From contig NZ_AP025171.1 in assembly GCF_003402535.2 (NCBI RefSeq), positions 372,001 through 436,000 of the forward strand: 64,000 nucleotides of DNA. Reading direction: 5' to 3'. Every line of letters starts with the position of its first letter. Positions within the stretch are counted from its first letter, which is position 1. The stretch is from Cupriavidus sp. P-10 (GTDB lineage Bacteria; Pseudomonadota; Gammaproteobacteria; Burkholderiales; Burkholderiaceae). The position numbers were made by a program, and so were the translations under genes. The notes beneath the pieces were generated by a model that did not search any database, was not told the DNA's origin, and saw nothing but the letters and a program-made list of their open reading frames with translations. This document shows positions 42,175 to 52,495 of this stretch, piece by piece.

Positions 42175-42960
42175 CTAGCGCCCGAACTGCGCCAGCACCG
42201 TTCCGATCGACTCCAGCCCGGCCTCGATCATGTGTTGCATGTAGGTGCCCATCTGCGGCATCACCAGCATCAGCACCAGGAAGCCGCCCGACAGCGTGAC
42301 CGGGAAGCCCACCGCGAAGATCGACAACTGGGGCGAGGCGCGGTTCAGGATGCCCATGGCCAGGTTCAGCGTCAGCAGCGCCGCGATCATCGGCAGCGCC
42401 AGCAGCAGGCCCGATGCGAACACCATGCCGCCGGCGCGCGCCACTGCCATCGCGCCGCCCGCCGACAGCGGCGTGCCACCAACAGGCAGTCCGTTGAAGC
42501 TGTCGACCAGAGCGCCCAGCATCATCAGGTGGCCGTCCAGCGCCAGGAACAGCAGCACCGCGATGATATTGAGAAAGCGCGACAGCACCATGGTCTGCCC
42601 GCCGGCGGAGCGATCGAAGAAGGAGGCGAACGACAGGCCCATCTGCAGGCCGATGATTTCGCCCGCCTGCTGCACCGTGGCAAAGACCAGGCGCATGACA
42701 AAGCCGGTGGCCAGGCCGATGCCGACCTCGTTGAGGATGATCAGCAGGCCCTCGAAGGAGTACACCGGCACCGCCGGCAGCTGCGCGATGGTGGGCGACA
42801 CCACCATCGCGATCATCGCCGACAGCGCGATCTTGGCGCGGCGCGGGATGGTCGATTCACCGAACAGCGGCGCGGTGCCGATCAGCGCCAGGATGCGGAA
42901 GAAGGGCCACAGGAATGCCGCGAGCCAGCCGTAGAGCTGGGCTGAGGTGAATTCGACCAC
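42175..42960 (-). CDS. fliR: Flagellar export gate protein FliR
   Basis: A 261-residue inner-membrane protein of the flagellar type III export gate, with about six membrane segments (FLWPFFRILALIGTAPLFGE, KIALSAMIAMVVSP, GFVMRLVFATVQQAGEIIGLQMGLSFASFFD, and later helices). It is the last gene of fliLMNOPQR, 34 bases after fliQ. FliP, FliQ and FliR form the export channel core. Confidence 0.94.
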   Translation of the reverse strand: MVEFTSAQLYGWLAAFLWPFFRILALIGTAPLFGESTIPRRAKIALSAMIAMVVSPTIAQLPAVPVYSFEGLLIILNEVGIGLATGFVMRLVFATVQQAGEIIGLQMGLSFASFFDRSAGGQTMVLSRFLNIIAVLLFLALDGHLMMLGALVDSFNGLPVGGTPLSAGGAMAVARAGGMVFASGLLLALPMIAALLTLNLAMGILNRASPQLSIFAVGFPVTLSGGFLVLMLVMPQMGTYMQHMIEAGLESIGTVLAQFGR

Positions 42961-42994
42961 GGCAGTCCGTCAGCAGGGCGAAAGGAAGGAGGCG

Positions 42995-43264
42995 TCAGTG
43001 CGCCAGCGCGGGGATGCTCTGGAACACCTCGCGCATGTAGTCGACCATGGTATTGATCATCCACGGGCCGGCCAGCACCATGGTGGCAAACAGGGCGATC
43101 AGCTTGGGGATGAAGGTCAGCGTCATCTCGTTGATCTGCGTCGCGGCCTGGAACAGGCTCACCACCAGGCCGGCCGCCAGCGCCACCAGCAGCAGCGGCG
43201 CGGCCAGCAGCAGGGTCATCTTCATCGCCTGGGTGGCGATGGTCATTACGGTTTCCGGTGTCAT
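42995..43264 (-). CDS. fliQ: Flagellar export gate protein FliQ
   Basis: An 89-residue protein with two membrane helices: MTPETVMTIATQAMKMTLLLAAPLLLVALAAGLVVSLFQAATQINEMTLTFIPKLIALF matches FliQ closely. The ATG at 43264 lies 44 bases after the fliP stop. Long open frames upstream of it are only high-GC overlap with fliP. Confidence 0.95.
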   Translation of the reverse strand: MTPETVMTIATQAMKMTLLLAAPLLLVALAAGLVVSLFQAATQINEMTLTFIPKLIALFATMVLAGPWMINTMVDYMREVFQSIPALAH

Positions 43265-43308
43265 GGCTCGGGTCCTGCGGAAGGAATGCGGAGGGCGAGG
43301 CCAGGGCC

Positions 43309-44127
43309 TCAGTTCATGAAGCTCTGCGCCAGCGATCCCAGCAGCAGCTGCCAGCCGTCCACCAGCACGAACAGCATCAGCTTGAACGGCAACGAGATGG
43401 TGGCCGGCGGCACCATCATCATGCCCATCGCCATCAGCACGCTGGCGACCACCAGGTCGATGATCAGGAACGGGATAAAGATGGTGAAGCCGATCTGGAA
43501 CGCGGTCTTCAGCTCGCTGGTGACGAAGGCGGGCACCAGGATGCTCAGCGGCACTTCTTCCGGGCCCTGCATTTCCGGCGCCTTGGCCATCTGCGCGAAC
43601 ATGGCCAGGTCCTTTTCGCGGGTCTGGCGCAGCATGAAGGCCTTGAGCGGCTCGGCGGCCCTGGCGGCGGCCGTTTCCAGGCTGATCTTGTTTTCCGACA
43701 GCGGCTTGTAGGCGTCGTTGTAGACGCGGTCGAACACCGGCCCCATTACGAAGAAGGTCAGGAACAGCGACAGTCCCACCAGCACCTGGTTTGGCGGCGA
43801 GGTGGCCGTGCCGAGAGCGTTGCGCAGCAGGCCCAGCACGATGATGATGCGGGTGAATCCGGTCATCATCAGCATCGCCGCCGGCAGGAATGACAGCGAG
43901 GTCAGCAGCACCAGCGTCTGGATCGGCAGCGACCAGATCTGGCCGCCGCCCGGGGCGGGCTTGCTGATAACGCCGGGCAGCTGCTGCGCCCAGGCGGGCG
44001 CGGGCGCCAATGCCAGCACGGCGGCGGCAAGCGTCAGGACCAGGGCAATCGACAACGGGCGGCAGCGCGCGGCCACGGCAAGGCGGGGCCGAAAACGGCG
44101 CCGCCATGCGGCACGCAGGGAATTCAT
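43309..44127 (-). CDS. fliP: Flagellar export gate protein FliP
   Basis: A 272-residue protein with a cleavable signal ([20 protein letters not shown]) and four main membrane helices. The family block [33 protein letters not shown] and the [42 protein letters not shown] signature are present. Its ATG overlaps the fliO stop by 4 bases. Confidence 0.96.
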   Translation of the reverse strand: MNSLRAAWRRRFRPRLAVAARCRPLSIALVLTLAAAVLALAPAPAWAQQLPGVISKPAPGGGQIWSLPIQTLVLLTSLSFLPAAMLMMTGFTRIIIVLGLLRNALGTATSPPNQVLVGLSLFLTFFVMGPVFDRVYNDAYKPLSENKISLETAAARAAEPLKAFMLRQTREKDLAMFAQMAKAPEMQGPEEVPLSILVPAFVTSELKTAFQIGFTIFIPFLIIDLVVASVLMAMGMMMVPPATISLPFKLMLFVLVDGWQLLLGSLAQSFMN

Positions 44128-44630
44128 GACTTGAACTGGGATTGCAGCGAACGCAGCAGCTTCTCGGCGAAGGTGCCGCCGGTCGGCGGTTGCGGCATGC
44201 CGGTGGCGTGTGCCGGGGTCAGCGGGTCGGCGGAGGTACTGCCAGTGGTGTGCGCCGGCATGCTGTGCAGCGGGCGGATTTCGCCGGGGCTGACGCCCAG
44301 CACCAGCCAGGTATCGCCGACTTCCACCAGCACCAGCCGCTGGCGCGCGCCCAGCATGGTGCTGCCGACTACCTTCATCACCCCGCCGGTGGCATGGCGC
44401 ACCAGCCCGGCACGCCGCGCCAGCCAGGCCATGCCGAGGATCAGCGCGATCACGGCAAACAGCCCCAGCCCGGCCTGCGCCAGGCTGCCCGCGCCGCTGA
44501 TGGCCGGTGCCGGCTTGTCGTCGGCGGCCAGTGCCAGCGCTGGGGTCAGTGTCGGGGTCAGCGCGGCGAGACTGGCGCCAGCCGCCCAAAGGCGGCCAGC
44601 ACCGCGCGTGGGGTACTTCCGGACGGTCAT
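44124..44630 (-). CDS. fliO: Flagellar biosynthesis protein FliO
   Basis: A 168-residue protein with an N-terminal signal-like region, one membrane helix ([27 protein letters not shown]) and the conserved cytoplasmic [36 protein letters not shown]. FliO helps FliP assemble into the gate. It overlaps both fliP and fliN by 4 bases, so it is translationally coupled. Confidence 0.9.
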   Translation of the reverse strand: MTVRKYPTRGAGRLWAAGASLAALTPTLTPALALAADDKPAPAISGAGSLAQAGLGLFAVIALILGMAWLARRAGLVRHATGGVMKVVGSTMLGARQRLVLVEVGDTWLVLGVSPGEIRPLHSMPAHTTGSTSADPLTPAHATGMPQPPTGGTFAEKLLRSLQSQFKS

Positions 44631-45061
44631 TTGTTCAGCTTGCGGATGCGTTCGGACGGCGTAATGATGTCCGTCAGGCGGATGCCGAACTTGTCGTTCA
44701 CCACCACCACCTCGCCCTGCGCGATCAGGTAGCCGTTGACCAGCACGTCCATCGGCTCGCCGGCCAGCCCGTCCAGTTCGACCACCGAGCCCTGCGCCAG
44801 CTGCAGCAGGTTCTTGATGGGCACCTTGGTGCGGCCCAGCTCGACCGTCAGCTGCACCGGGATATCGAGGATCATCTCGATATCGTTGTGGAAGCCGCTG
44901 GTCGCTTCCTTGGCCAGCGGCTGGAAGACGGTGGCGGCGGCCGGCGTGGCCGCGGGCGCCGCGGCCGGGATCTCGGCAGCTGTGGCGCTGGTCTGCTCCG
45001 CCAGCGCGCTGGCCCAGTCGTCCATCGGATCGACCGGCTTGTCCTCGAAGCCGTCACTCAT
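44627..45061 (-). CDS. fliN: Flagellar motor switch protein FliN
   Basis: A 144-residue switch protein with an acidic and Ala/Pro-rich N-terminal stretch (about 1-60) and the SpoA domain at the end: [70 protein letters not shown]. It forms the C-ring with FliM and FliG. It overlaps fliM by 8 bases and fliO by 4. Confidence 0.95.
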   Translation of the reverse strand: MSDGFEDKPVDPMDDWASALAEQTSATAAEIPAAAPAATPAAATVFQPLAKEATSGFHNDIEMILDIPVQLTVELGRTKVPIKNLLQLAQGSVVELDGLAGEPMDVLVNGYLIAQGEVVVVNDKFGIRLTDIITPSERIRKLNK

Positions 45062-46073
45062 AATCGGTGTCCTCGGTGTCCAGGTGGGATTGGCCGTCCT
45101 GGTGATTGATCATTCGTTCTACCCGCAGCGCGTACTGGCCATTCATGGTGCCGAAGCCGCACTGCATCACGGGCACGCCGTCCACCTTGCCGAATATCTT
45201 CTCCGGCAGCTCGATCGGCAGCACGTCGCCGGCGCGCAGCGCCAGCACTTCGGCCACCGTGCTCTGCAGGTGCGCGAACTCGGCGACCAGTTCCACTTCG
45301 GCCGCACGCAGCTGCTTTGACAGCTGGTTGACCCAGCCCTTGTCGACTTCCTTCTCGTCCTGCAACGGATTCATCAGCAGGTCCTTGAGCGGCTCGATCA
45401 TCGCGTACGGCAGGCACACGTGGAGCTGTCCGCCGACGGCGCCCAGTTCGATATGGAAGGCGGTGGTCACCACGGCTTCGTTCTGCGTGGCGACATTGGC
45501 AAACTTGGTGTGCATCTCCGAGCGGATGTACTCGGTCTCGATCGGATGCACGGTGCGCCAGGCGCTGCCATAGCTGGCCAGCGTCAGTTCCAGCATGCGC
45601 TGGATGATGCGCTGCTCGGTCTGGGTGAAGTCGCGTCCTTCCACGCGGGTGTGGAAGCGGCCGTCGCCGCCGAACAGGTTGTCCACCACCAGGAACACCA
45701 GGTTCGGGTCGTAGACGAACAGCGCCGTGCCGCGCAGCGGCTTCAGGTGGACCAGGTTCAGGTTGGTCGGCATCGGCAGGTTGCGGGCGAAATCGCCGAA
45801 CTTCTCGATCCTGATGCTGCCGACCGAAATATCCGCGCCGCGGCGGATGAAATTGAACAGAGCCGAGCGCAGCGACCGCGCGAAGCGCTCGTTGATGATT
45901 TCCAGCGTGTGCAGGCGGCCGCGGATGATGCGTTCCTGCGTCGCCAGGTTGTACGGGCGAACCCCGCTGTCATCCAGCGCCGGCTCGCTGGCCTTGGGCG
46001 TATCGGCCTCGCCGGATACGCCCTTGAGCAGCTCGTCGACCTCGTCTTGCGAGAGGAACTTGTCGTAGGCCAT
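45054..46073 (-). CDS. fliM: Flagellar motor switch protein FliM
   Basis: A 339-residue FliM. The N-terminal CheY-P binding peptide is FLSQDEVDELLKGVSG; the middle domain contains RPYNLATQERIIRGRLHTLEIINERFARSLRSALFNFIRR, and the C-terminal SpoA domain ends with GTMNGQYALRVERMI. It controls rotation direction. The preceding 174 bases to fliL show no gene. Confidence 0.95.
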   Translation of the reverse strand: MAYDKFLSQDEVDELLKGVSGEADTPKASEPALDDSGVRPYNLATQERIIRGRLHTLEIINERFARSLRSALFNFIRRGADISVGSIRIEKFGDFARNLPMPTNLNLVHLKPLRGTALFVYDPNLVFLVVDNLFGGDGRFHTRVEGRDFTQTEQRIIQRMLELTLASYGSAWRTVHPIETEYIRSEMHTKFANVATQNEAVVTTAFHIELGAVGGQLHVCLPYAMIEPLKDLLMNPLQDEKEVDKGWVNQLSKQLRAAEVELVAEFAHLQSTVAEVLALRAGDVLPIELPEKIFGKVDGVPVMQCGFGTMNGQYALRVERMINHQDGQSHLDTEDTDYE

Positions 46074-46247
46074 CTGGTGTCCTGCCCCTTGTGCGGCTTT
46101 ATGCGGCTTTTATGCGGCGTTATGGATGAAACCGTTGCGGCGTGCCCAGGCGCGCATCACCGTGCCCGGCGGCATGCGGTGGCGGGGTCTGGCTGGGTGG
46201 CGGCGGACAGTTTCATATCGGTTGGGGGGCAGGGCGCAAGCGGGCGC

Positions 46248-46742
46248 TTACTGCACCACGAAAGAGGTGAACAACACATCCAGCACGCGCTGGCCGGGCA
46301 GTCCGGTGGCGAAGGGCTGGGCGATGGTGGTGCGGATGTCGTCGGCCAGCTTGCGCTTGCCTTCGACCGTGGCCAGATCCGCGGGCTGGCGTGCCGACAG
46401 CAGCAGCAGGATGCGGCTGCGTGCCTCGGGCAGGTACTGCGCCAGGCGCGCCTGCGTCTCGGCATCCGCCACCTTCAGCGACAGGCCGGTATGCAGGAAG
46501 CGGTCGCCGTCCTCGCTCTTCAGGTTGACGGTGAACGCATCCAGCGGCACGAAGATCGGCGGCGGAATGACCGGGGTTGCCGGCGCGGCGGCAGCCGCGG
46601 GCTGGCGGTTGCTCAGCACGCTGCCCAGCACGAAGCCTCCGGCACCCAGTGCCAGGACAAGCACGCCGCCGCCGATCAGCAGCAGCCGACCGCGCTTGCC
46701 TGTGTTGCTGCCAGTCCGGGAAGGGGAAGCCGTGTTCGCCAT
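46248..46742 (-). CDS. fliL: Flagellar basal body-associated protein FliL
   Basis: A 164-residue single-pass membrane protein (LLLIGGGVLVLALGAGGFVLGSVL at about 20-43) with the periplasmic domain FVPLDAFTVNLKSEDGDRFLHTGLSLKVADAETQARLAQYLPEARSRILLLLSARQPADL, typical of FliL, which supports stator function. It is the first gene of the block. fliK and the hook or export genes that often precede it are not here; acnB lies divergently upstream. Confidence 0.92.
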   Translation of the reverse strand: MANTASPSRTGSNTGKRGRLLLIGGGVLVLALGAGGFVLGSVLSNRQPAAAAAPATPVIPPPIFVPLDAFTVNLKSEDGDRFLHTGLSLKVADAETQARLAQYLPEARSRILLLLSARQPADLATVEGKRKLADDIRTTIAQPFATGLPGQRVLDVLFTSFVVQ

Positions 46743-47099
46743 GAGAAGCCTGTGTTGGAATGCCTGCCATTCTTCCGGAATCGCAGGCCAGCAAAGGGCC
46801 GAAAAAAAGGGGGAAACCCTTTCAGCTTGGCCGTTTGAGCGGAAAGGGGGCAGGCATGGCTACGCTAGCGGGCGCTTTGTGGTGCGCGCCTGCAGGGGGG
46901 TTAACGAGTGGTGGGGCGGGAACTTGAGGTATTGGGGTTATTGGGGGATCTGTGATTTTTTGCCTGGCGGCTGCCAAGCCGAAGGCACATAGGCAAGAAG
47001 CAATCATTCCCTACTGCTCTACTCAGGTAGTCCCTATGCAAGCCCATCAAGTCTTCTATTCAGGACAGCATTGATTCTTAACGTTTTTCCAAAACCAAC

Positions 47100-47118
47100 T
47101 CTTATATAAGATATAAGA
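47100..47118. promoter_or_regulatory. Palindrome upstream of acnB (candidate operator)
   Basis: TCTTATA-N5-TATAAGA, perfect 7-bp arms, containing the inner palindrome CTTATATAAG (47101-47110). It lies 82-100 bases before the acnB start and stands out as AT-rich. The position and symmetry suggest a repressor or activator site; no matching regulator is in the window. The whole gap 46743-47199 between the divergent fliL and acnB holds no gene I can support. Confidence 0.5.
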
Positions 47119-47199
47119 CATTTGACCGATGCCCCCCGACGTACTACAATCGCGACGTCAAAGGAAGTTTTTCAAAACCTAATTACTCAGCAGGTTCCC

Positions 47200-49791
47200 A
47201 TGCTTGAAAACTATCGCGCACATGTGGCCGAGCGCGCCGCGCTTGGTATCCCTCCTCTGCCCCTGACCGCCAAGCAGACGGCCGAGCTGATTGAACTGCT
47301 GAAGAATCCGCCCGCAGGCGAAGAGCAGAACCTGGTTGAGCTGATCACCAACCGCGTTCCCGCCGGCGTGGACGACGCCGCCAAGGTCAAGGCCTCGTAC
47401 CTGGCCGCCGTCGCCCTGGGCAAGGAAAAGTGCGCGCTGATTTCCCGCGCCAAGGCCACCGAACTGCTCGGCACCATGCTGGGCGGCTACAACATCTCGC
47501 CGCTGATCGAGCTGCTGGACGACGCCGAAGTCGGCGCCGTCGCCGCCGACGCGCTGAAGAAGACCCTGCTGATGTTCGACGCCTTCCACGACGTGAAGGA
47601 AAAGGCGGACAAGGGCAACGCCAATGCCAAGGCCGTGCTGCAAAGCTGGGCCGACGCCGAGTGGTTCACCAGCCGCCCGGAAGTGCCGCAAAGCCTGACC
47701 ATCACCGTGTTCAAGGTGCCGGGCGAAACCAACACCGACGACCTGTCGCCGGCCCCGGACGCCACCACCCGCCCGGACATCCCGATGCACGCGCTGGCCA
47801 TGCTGAAGAACAAGCGCGAAGGCGCGGCGTTCCAGCCGGAAGAAGACGGCAAGCGCGGCCCGATCAAGTTCATTGAATCGCTGAAGGACAAGGGCCACCT
47901 GGTTGCCTACGTGGGCGACGTGGTCGGTACCGGCTCCAGCCGCAAGTCGGCCACCAACTCGGTGCTGTGGTTCACCGGCGAAGACATCCCGTTCATCCCG
48001 AACAAGCGCTTCGGCGGCGTGTGCCTGGGCAACAAGATTGCCCCGATCTTCTACAACACCATGGAAGACGCCGGCGCGCTGCCGATCGAGCTGGACGTGT
48101 CCCAGATGGAAATGGGCGACGTGGTCGAACTGCGCCCGTACGAAGGCAAGGCCCTGAAGAACGGCGCCGTGATCGCCGAGTTCAAGGTCAAGTCCGATGT
48201 GCTGTTTGACGAAGTCCGCGCCGGCGGCCGCATTCCGCTGATCGTCGGCCGTGGCCTGACCGCCAAGGCGCGTGAAGCGCTGGGCCTGGCCCCGTCGACG
48301 CTGTTCCGCCTGCCGCAGAACCCGGCCGACACCGGCAAGGGCTTCACGCTGGCCCAGAAGATGGTTGGCCGCGCCTGCGGCCTGCCGGAAGGCAAGGGCA
48401 TCCGCCCGAACACCTACTGCGAACCGAAGATGACCTCGGTGGGCTCGCAGGACACCACCGGCCCGATGACCCGCGACGAGCTGAAGGACCTGGCCTGCCT
48501 GGGCTTCTCGGCCGACCTGGTGATGCAGTCGTTCTGCCACACCGCCGCCTACCCGAAGCCGGTCGACGTCAAGACCCACCACACCCTGCCTGAGTTCATC
48601 AGCACCCGCGGCGGCATCTCGCTGCGCCCGGGCGACGGCGTGATCCACTCGTGGCTGAACCGCATGCTGCTGCCCGACACCGTCGGCACCGGCGGCGACT
48701 CGCACACCCGCTTCCCGATCGGCATCAGCTTCCCCGCAGGCTCGGGCCTGGTGGCCTTTGCCGCTGCCACCGGCGTGATGCCGCTGGACATGCCGGAATC
48801 GGTGCTGGTCCGCTTCAAGGGCCAGATGCAGCCGGGCGTGACCCTGCGCGACCTGGTCAACGCCATTCCGCTGTATGCCATCAAGCAAGGCCTGCTGACC
48901 GTGGCCAAGCAAGGCAAGAAGAACATCTTCTCGGGCCGTATCCTGGAAATCGAAGGCCTGCCCGACCTGAAGGTCGAGCAAGCGTTTGAACTGTCGGACG
49001 CTTCGGCAGAACGTTCGGCTGCCGGTTGCACGGTGCGCCTGAACAAGGACCCGATCATCGAATACATCAACAGCAACATCACGCTGCTGAAGTGGATGAT
49101 CGCCCAGGGGTATCAAGACCCGCGCAGCCTGCAGCGCCGCATCCAGGCGATGCAGGGCTGGCTGGCCGATCCGAAGCTGCTGGAGCCGGACGCCGACGCC
49201 GAGTACGCCGCCGTGATCGAGATCGACCTGGCCGACGTGCATGAGCCGATCGTGGCCTGCCCGAACGACCCGGACGACGTGAAGACCCTGACGGATGTGG
49301 CCGGCGCCAAGATCGACGAAGTCTTCATCGGTTCGTGCATGACCAACATCGGCCACTTCCGCGCAGCCTCCAAGCTGCTGGAAGGCAAGCGCGACATCCC
49401 GGTCAAGCTGTGGGTGGCCCCGCCGACCAAGATGGACCAGAAGCAGCTGACCGAGGAAGGCCACTACGGCGTGTTCGGCACCGCCGGTGCCCGCACCGAA
49501 ATGCCGGGCTGCTCGCTGTGCATGGGCAACCAGGCACAGGTGCGCGAAGGCGCGACCGTGATGTCGACCTCGACCCGCAACTTCCCGAACCGCCTGGGCA
49601 AGAACACCAACGTGTACCTGGGTTCCGCCGAACTGGCGGCGATCTGCTCGCGTCTGGGCCGTATCCCGACCAAGGACGAGTACATGGCCGACATGGGCGT
49701 GCTCAACGCCAACGGCGACAAGATTTACAAGTACATGAACTTCGACCAGATCGAGGACTTCAAGCAAGTGGCGGACGGCGTGACGGTCTGA
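47200..49791 (+). CDS. acnB: Aconitate hydratase B
   Basis: An 863-residue AcnB-type aconitase, with the HEAT-like N-domain first ([34 protein letters not shown]), which tells it apart from AcnA. The [4Fe-4S] ligands are in [13 protein letters not shown] and [10 protein letters not shown]. It interconverts citrate and isocitrate in the TCA cycle and, without its cluster, AcnB can bind mRNA in E. coli. The ATG at 47200 follows CAGCAGG; a TTG 26 codons upstream overlaps the palindromic region. Codon use is strongly biased to C- and G-ending codons, as expected for a highly expressed gene. Confidence 0.96.
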   Translation: MLENYRAHVAERAALGIPPLPLTAKQTAELIELLKNPPAGEEQNLVELITNRVPAGVDDAAKVKASYLAAVALGKEKCALISRAKATELLGTMLGGYNISPLIELLDDAEVGAVAADALKKTLLMFDAFHDVKEKADKGNANAKAVLQSWADAEWFTSRPEVPQSLTITVFKVPGETNTDDLSPAPDATTRPDIPMHALAMLKNKREGAAFQPEEDGKRGPIKFIESLKDKGHLVAYVGDVVGTGSSRKSATNSVLWFTGEDIPFIPNKRFGGVCLGNKIAPIFYNTMEDAGALPIELDVSQMEMGDVVELRPYEGKALKNGAVIAEFKVKSDVLFDEVRAGGRIPLIVGRGLTAKAREALGLAPSTLFRLPQNPADTGKGFTLAQKMVGRACGLPEGKGIRPNTYCEPKMTSVGSQDTTGPMTRDELKDLACLGFSADLVMQSFCHTAAYPKPVDVKTHHTLPEFISTRGGISLRPGDGVIHSWLNRMLLPDTVGTGGDSHTRFPIGISFPAGSGLVAFAAATGVMPLDMPESVLVRFKGQMQPGVTLRDLVNAIPLYAIKQGLLTVAKQGKKNIFSGRILEIEGLPDLKVEQAFELSDASAERSAAGCTVRLNKDPIIEYINSNITLLKWMIAQGYQDPRSLQRRIQAMQGWLADPKLLEPDADAEYAAVIEIDLADVHEPIVACPNDPDDVKTLTDVAGAKIDEVFIGSCMTNIGHFRAASKLLEGKRDIPVKLWVAPPTKMDQKQLTEEGHYGVFGTAGARTEMPGCSLCMGNQAQVREGATVMSTSTRNFPNRLGKNTNVYLGSAELAAICSRLGRIPTKDEYMADMGVLNANGDKIYKYMNFDQIEDFKQVADGVTV

Positions 49792-49849
49792 GCTTCGCAC
49801 TGAGCTGGCAAGGGCGCCGCACAACGGCGCCCCACACGGCAAGACGAAA

Positions 49850-49880
49850 CCCCGCATCTCGCAAGAGATGCGGGGTTTTG
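49850..49880 (+). terminator. Strong Rho-independent terminator after acnB
   Basis: CCCCGCATCTC-GCAA-GAGATGCGGGG followed by TTTT: an 11-bp perfect stem with a GNRA-type loop, 58 bases after the stop. The left flank AAA makes it partly bidirectional. Confidence 0.92.
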
Positions 49881-49987
49881 CATATTGGCCTGCGGCCCCC
49901 GGCATGGTTTGCATCGGCGGGCTATCATCCGTGGTTTCAGCTATCCGATGCCCGCCACGCGCCGGGCACCGCGCCACCGGAGCCCAC

Positions 49988-50692
49988 GTGTCCGATCTGT
50001 CCGCTTTCCCCATCACCCGCAAATGGCCGGCGCAGCATCCCGACCGCATCCAGCTCTATTCGCTGCCAACGCCGAACGGCGTCAAGGCATCGATCATGCT
50101 GGAAGAGAGCGGCTTGCCGTATGAGCCGCACCTGGTGCGCTTTGACACCGACGACCAGCTCTCGCCGGAATTCCTGTCGCTCAACCCGAACAACAAGATC
50201 CCCGCGCTCCTCGACCCCAGCGGCCCGGGCGGCAAGCCGCTGGCGCTGTTCGAATCGGGCGCGATCCTGCTGTACCTGGCCGACAAGTCGGGCAAGCTGA
50301 TCCCGGCGGACCCGGCACGGCGCTACGAGACCATCCAGTGGCTGATGTTCCAGATGGGCGGTATCGGGCCGATGTTCGGACAGGTCGGCTTCTTCCACAA
50401 GTTTGCCGGCAAGGCCTATGAAGACAAGCGCCCGCGCGACCGCTACGTGGCGGAGAGCCGGCGCCTGCTGAACGTGCTCGAGCAGCGCCTGGCGGGCCGC
50501 ACATGGATCATGGGCGATGAGTACACCATTGCCGACATCGCGACTTTCCCATGGGTGCGCAACCTGGTCGGCTTTTACGAGGCGGGCGACCTGGTCGGCT
50601 TCAAGGACTTCGCCAACGTGCGGCGCGTGCTGGACGCGTTCGTGCAGCGTCCGGCGGTGGTGAAGGGGCTGGATACGCCGCATCGGGGCTGA
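49988..50692 (+). CDS. Glutathione S-transferase family protein (YfcG/YghU-like)
   Basis: A 234-residue GST. The thioredoxin-like N-domain (DRIQLYSLPTPNGVKASIMLEESGLPYEPHLVRF, NPNNKIPALLDP, ALFESGAILLYLAD) and the helical C-domain (YTIADIATFPWVRNLVG) are those of the disulfide-bond oxidoreductase GSTs such as YfcG. A GTG start at 49988 is supported by GGAG 8 bases upstream and by alignment of VSDLSAFPITRKWPAQHPDR with family starts. It follows the acnB terminator. Confidence 0.9.
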   Translation: MSDLSAFPITRKWPAQHPDRIQLYSLPTPNGVKASIMLEESGLPYEPHLVRFDTDDQLSPEFLSLNPNNKIPALLDPSGPGGKPLALFESGAILLYLADKSGKLIPADPARRYETIQWLMFQMGGIGPMFGQVGFFHKFAGKAYEDKRPRDRYVAESRRLLNVLEQRLAGRTWIMGDEYTIADIATFPWVRNLVGFYEAGDLVGFKDFANVRRVLDAFVQRPAVVKGLDTPHRG

Positions 50693-50824
50693 GCGCCGGC
50701 GCATGGCGGGCGGGCGTGGGCAATGTCCTACGCCGGGCCTTCCCGGGCGCCTACAGAGGGGCCGGCAGCCCGCTCCTATAGTCGAGAAGCGGGCACATCC
50801 TGCATTGCCCGAGGAGTCCGGACC

Positions 50825-52168
50825 ATGCCGCTGCCCAAGCCCTTCCCGTCTTCTTTCCGCCTGTGCGGCGCAGCGCTGCTGGTGGGCGCTGCAGCGGCGC
50901 TTTGCGCCTGCAGCGAATCGGCGAAGCTGCCTTCGGAGGCCGGATTCGGCCCGACGCCGCAGCTGCCGCCGCCGAACAAGACCTCCATCCCCACCGTCAA
51001 GATCGCACCCGCCATTGGATGGTCCGAGGGCCAGCGCCCGGTGCCGGCCGAGGGCATGGCGGTGACCGCCTTCGCCGACAAGCTCGATCACCCGCGCTGG
51101 GTCTACGTGCTGCCCAACGGCGACGTGCTGGTGGCCGAGAGCAATGCCCCGCCCAAGCCCGACGACGGCAAGGGCATCAAGGGCTGGATCATGAAGAAGA
51201 TGATGAAGCGCGCCGGCGCCGGCACGCCCAGCGCCAACCGCATCACGCTGCTGCGCGACAGCAACGGCGACGGCGTCGCCGACCAGCGCTCGGTGTTCCT
51301 GAAGGACATCAACTCGCCGTTCGGCATGGTGCTGGTCGGCAACGACTTCTACGTGGCGGCCACCGACGCCGTGCTGCGCTTCCCGTACCAGGCCGGCCAG
51401 ACCCAGATCGCCGCGGCGCCACAGAAGGTGGCGGACCTGCCCGGCGGGCCGCTCAACCACCACTGGACCAAGAACATCATCGCCAGCCGCGACGGCAGCA
51501 AGCTCTACGTGACGGTGGGCTCGAACAGCAACGTGGCCGAGCATGGCATGGACAAGGAAGTGGGCCGCGCCGCGATCTGGGAGGTTGACCCCAGGAACGG
51601 CACGCACCGCATCTTTGCCAGCGGCCTGCGCAATCCCAACGGCATGGCGTGGGAGCCGGTCACGGGCGTGCTGTGGACCGCGGTCAACGAGCGCGACGAG
51701 ATCGGCAGCGACCTGGTGCCGGACTACATCACCTCGGTGCGCGATGGCGGCTTCTATGGCTGGCCATACAGCTACTACGGCCAGCATGTCGATGAGCGCG
51801 TCAAGCCGCCGGCGCCGGAACTGGTGGCCAGGGCGATCGCGCCCGACTACGCGGTCGGCGCGCATACCGCGGCGCTGGGGCTCGCGGCGGCCACCGGCAA
51901 CAGCCTGCCGGCGCGCTTCCAGGATGGCATGTTCGTGGGCCAGCATGGCTCGTGGAACCGGCGGCCGCTGGCGGGATACAAGGTCATCTTCGTGCCGTTC
52001 AGCAACGGCCGGCCGAATGGCGCGCCCTTCGACGTGCTGACCGGCTTTGTCGACGGCGAGGGCAATGCACGCGGCCGGCCCGTGGGCGTGGCGATCGACA
52101 AGCGCGGCGGGTTGCTGGTGGCGGACGACGTCGGCAATGTCATCTGGCGCGTGAGCGGGACGAAATAG
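50825..52168 (+). CDS. Sorbosone dehydrogenase-like beta-propeller lipoprotein
   Basis: A 447-residue exported protein with a lipobox (LCAC, Cys about 27). The rest is a six-bladed propeller of the glucose/sorbosone dehydrogenase (PQQ-type) family: [86 protein letters not shown] and [23 protein letters not shown]. Enzymes of this type oxidise sugars in the periplasm with PQQ; many family members have no proven activity. GGAG lies before the ATG. It stands alone. Confidence 0.87.
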   Translation: MPLPKPFPSSFRLCGAALLVGAAAALCACSESAKLPSEAGFGPTPQLPPPNKTSIPTVKIAPAIGWSEGQRPVPAEGMAVTAFADKLDHPRWVYVLPNGDVLVAESNAPPKPDDGKGIKGWIMKKMMKRAGAGTPSANRITLLRDSNGDGVADQRSVFLKDINSPFGMVLVGNDFYVAATDAVLRFPYQAGQTQIAAAPQKVADLPGGPLNHHWTKNIIASRDGSKLYVTVGSNSNVAEHGMDKEVGRAAIWEVDPRNGTHRIFASGLRNPNGMAWEPVTGVLWTAVNERDEIGSDLVPDYITSVRDGGFYGWPYSYYGQHVDERVKPPAPELVARAIAPDYAVGAHTAALGLAAATGNSLPARFQDGMFVGQHGSWNRRPLAGYKVIFVPFSNGRPNGAPFDVLTGFVDGEGNARGRPVGVAIDKRGGLLVADDVGNVIWRVSGTK

Positions 52169-52293
52169 CGGCTGTGCCGGTGCCGGCCCGGCCAGCGCCG
52201 CCTCAAGGAGCGGGTAGGCCCGGCCCGGCTGGGTGCCGCCCGCCTGATCGCCGCCGGCGTGGCCACGCTGCGTTTTGCCTGAGCGCGGCACAT

Positions 52294-52359
52294 TGCGCGG
52301 AGGGTGCGAGGAGGTTGCGCGGAGGTTGCGCGGAGGTTGCGCGGAGGTTGCGAGGAGAT
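52294..52359. repeat. 11-bp tandem repeat, six units
   Basis: Unit TGCGCGGAGGT; three central units are identical and the outer three differ by one or two bases. It lies in the 327-base gap between the sorbosone-dehydrogenase gene and the methyltransferase gene, which otherwise shows nothing. The stretch is open in several frames but does not look like protein. Confidence 0.85.
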
Positions 52360-52495
52360 CGCGCGGCCATTGCCAGACCATTGCGACGGCGCCGCGCTGA
52401 CTATACTTCGCTTGGATGGGGGCGCGGCGCATCAATCGTGCCTGCTTCATCCCCGCACAAACCGCAGCCTGGACACCGACGCCTGGGAGGGGGGC

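Noticed and set aside
46930..46980. Sigma-54-like element upstream of fliL on the minus strand
   Set aside because: TGGCAG-N5-AGGCA has the right doublet spacing but three mismatches to the consensus, too weak to list as a promoter.
47179..50049. Very long open frame on the minus strand opposite acnB
   Set aside because: It mirrors the strongly biased codons of acnB, is rich in His, Gly, Arg and Val without any family motif, and has no ribosome site. It is a high-GC shadow.
52294..52359. CRISPR-like array
   Set aside because: The repeats here and at 6165 and 54482 are directly adjacent short units with no spacers, and no cas genes are present.
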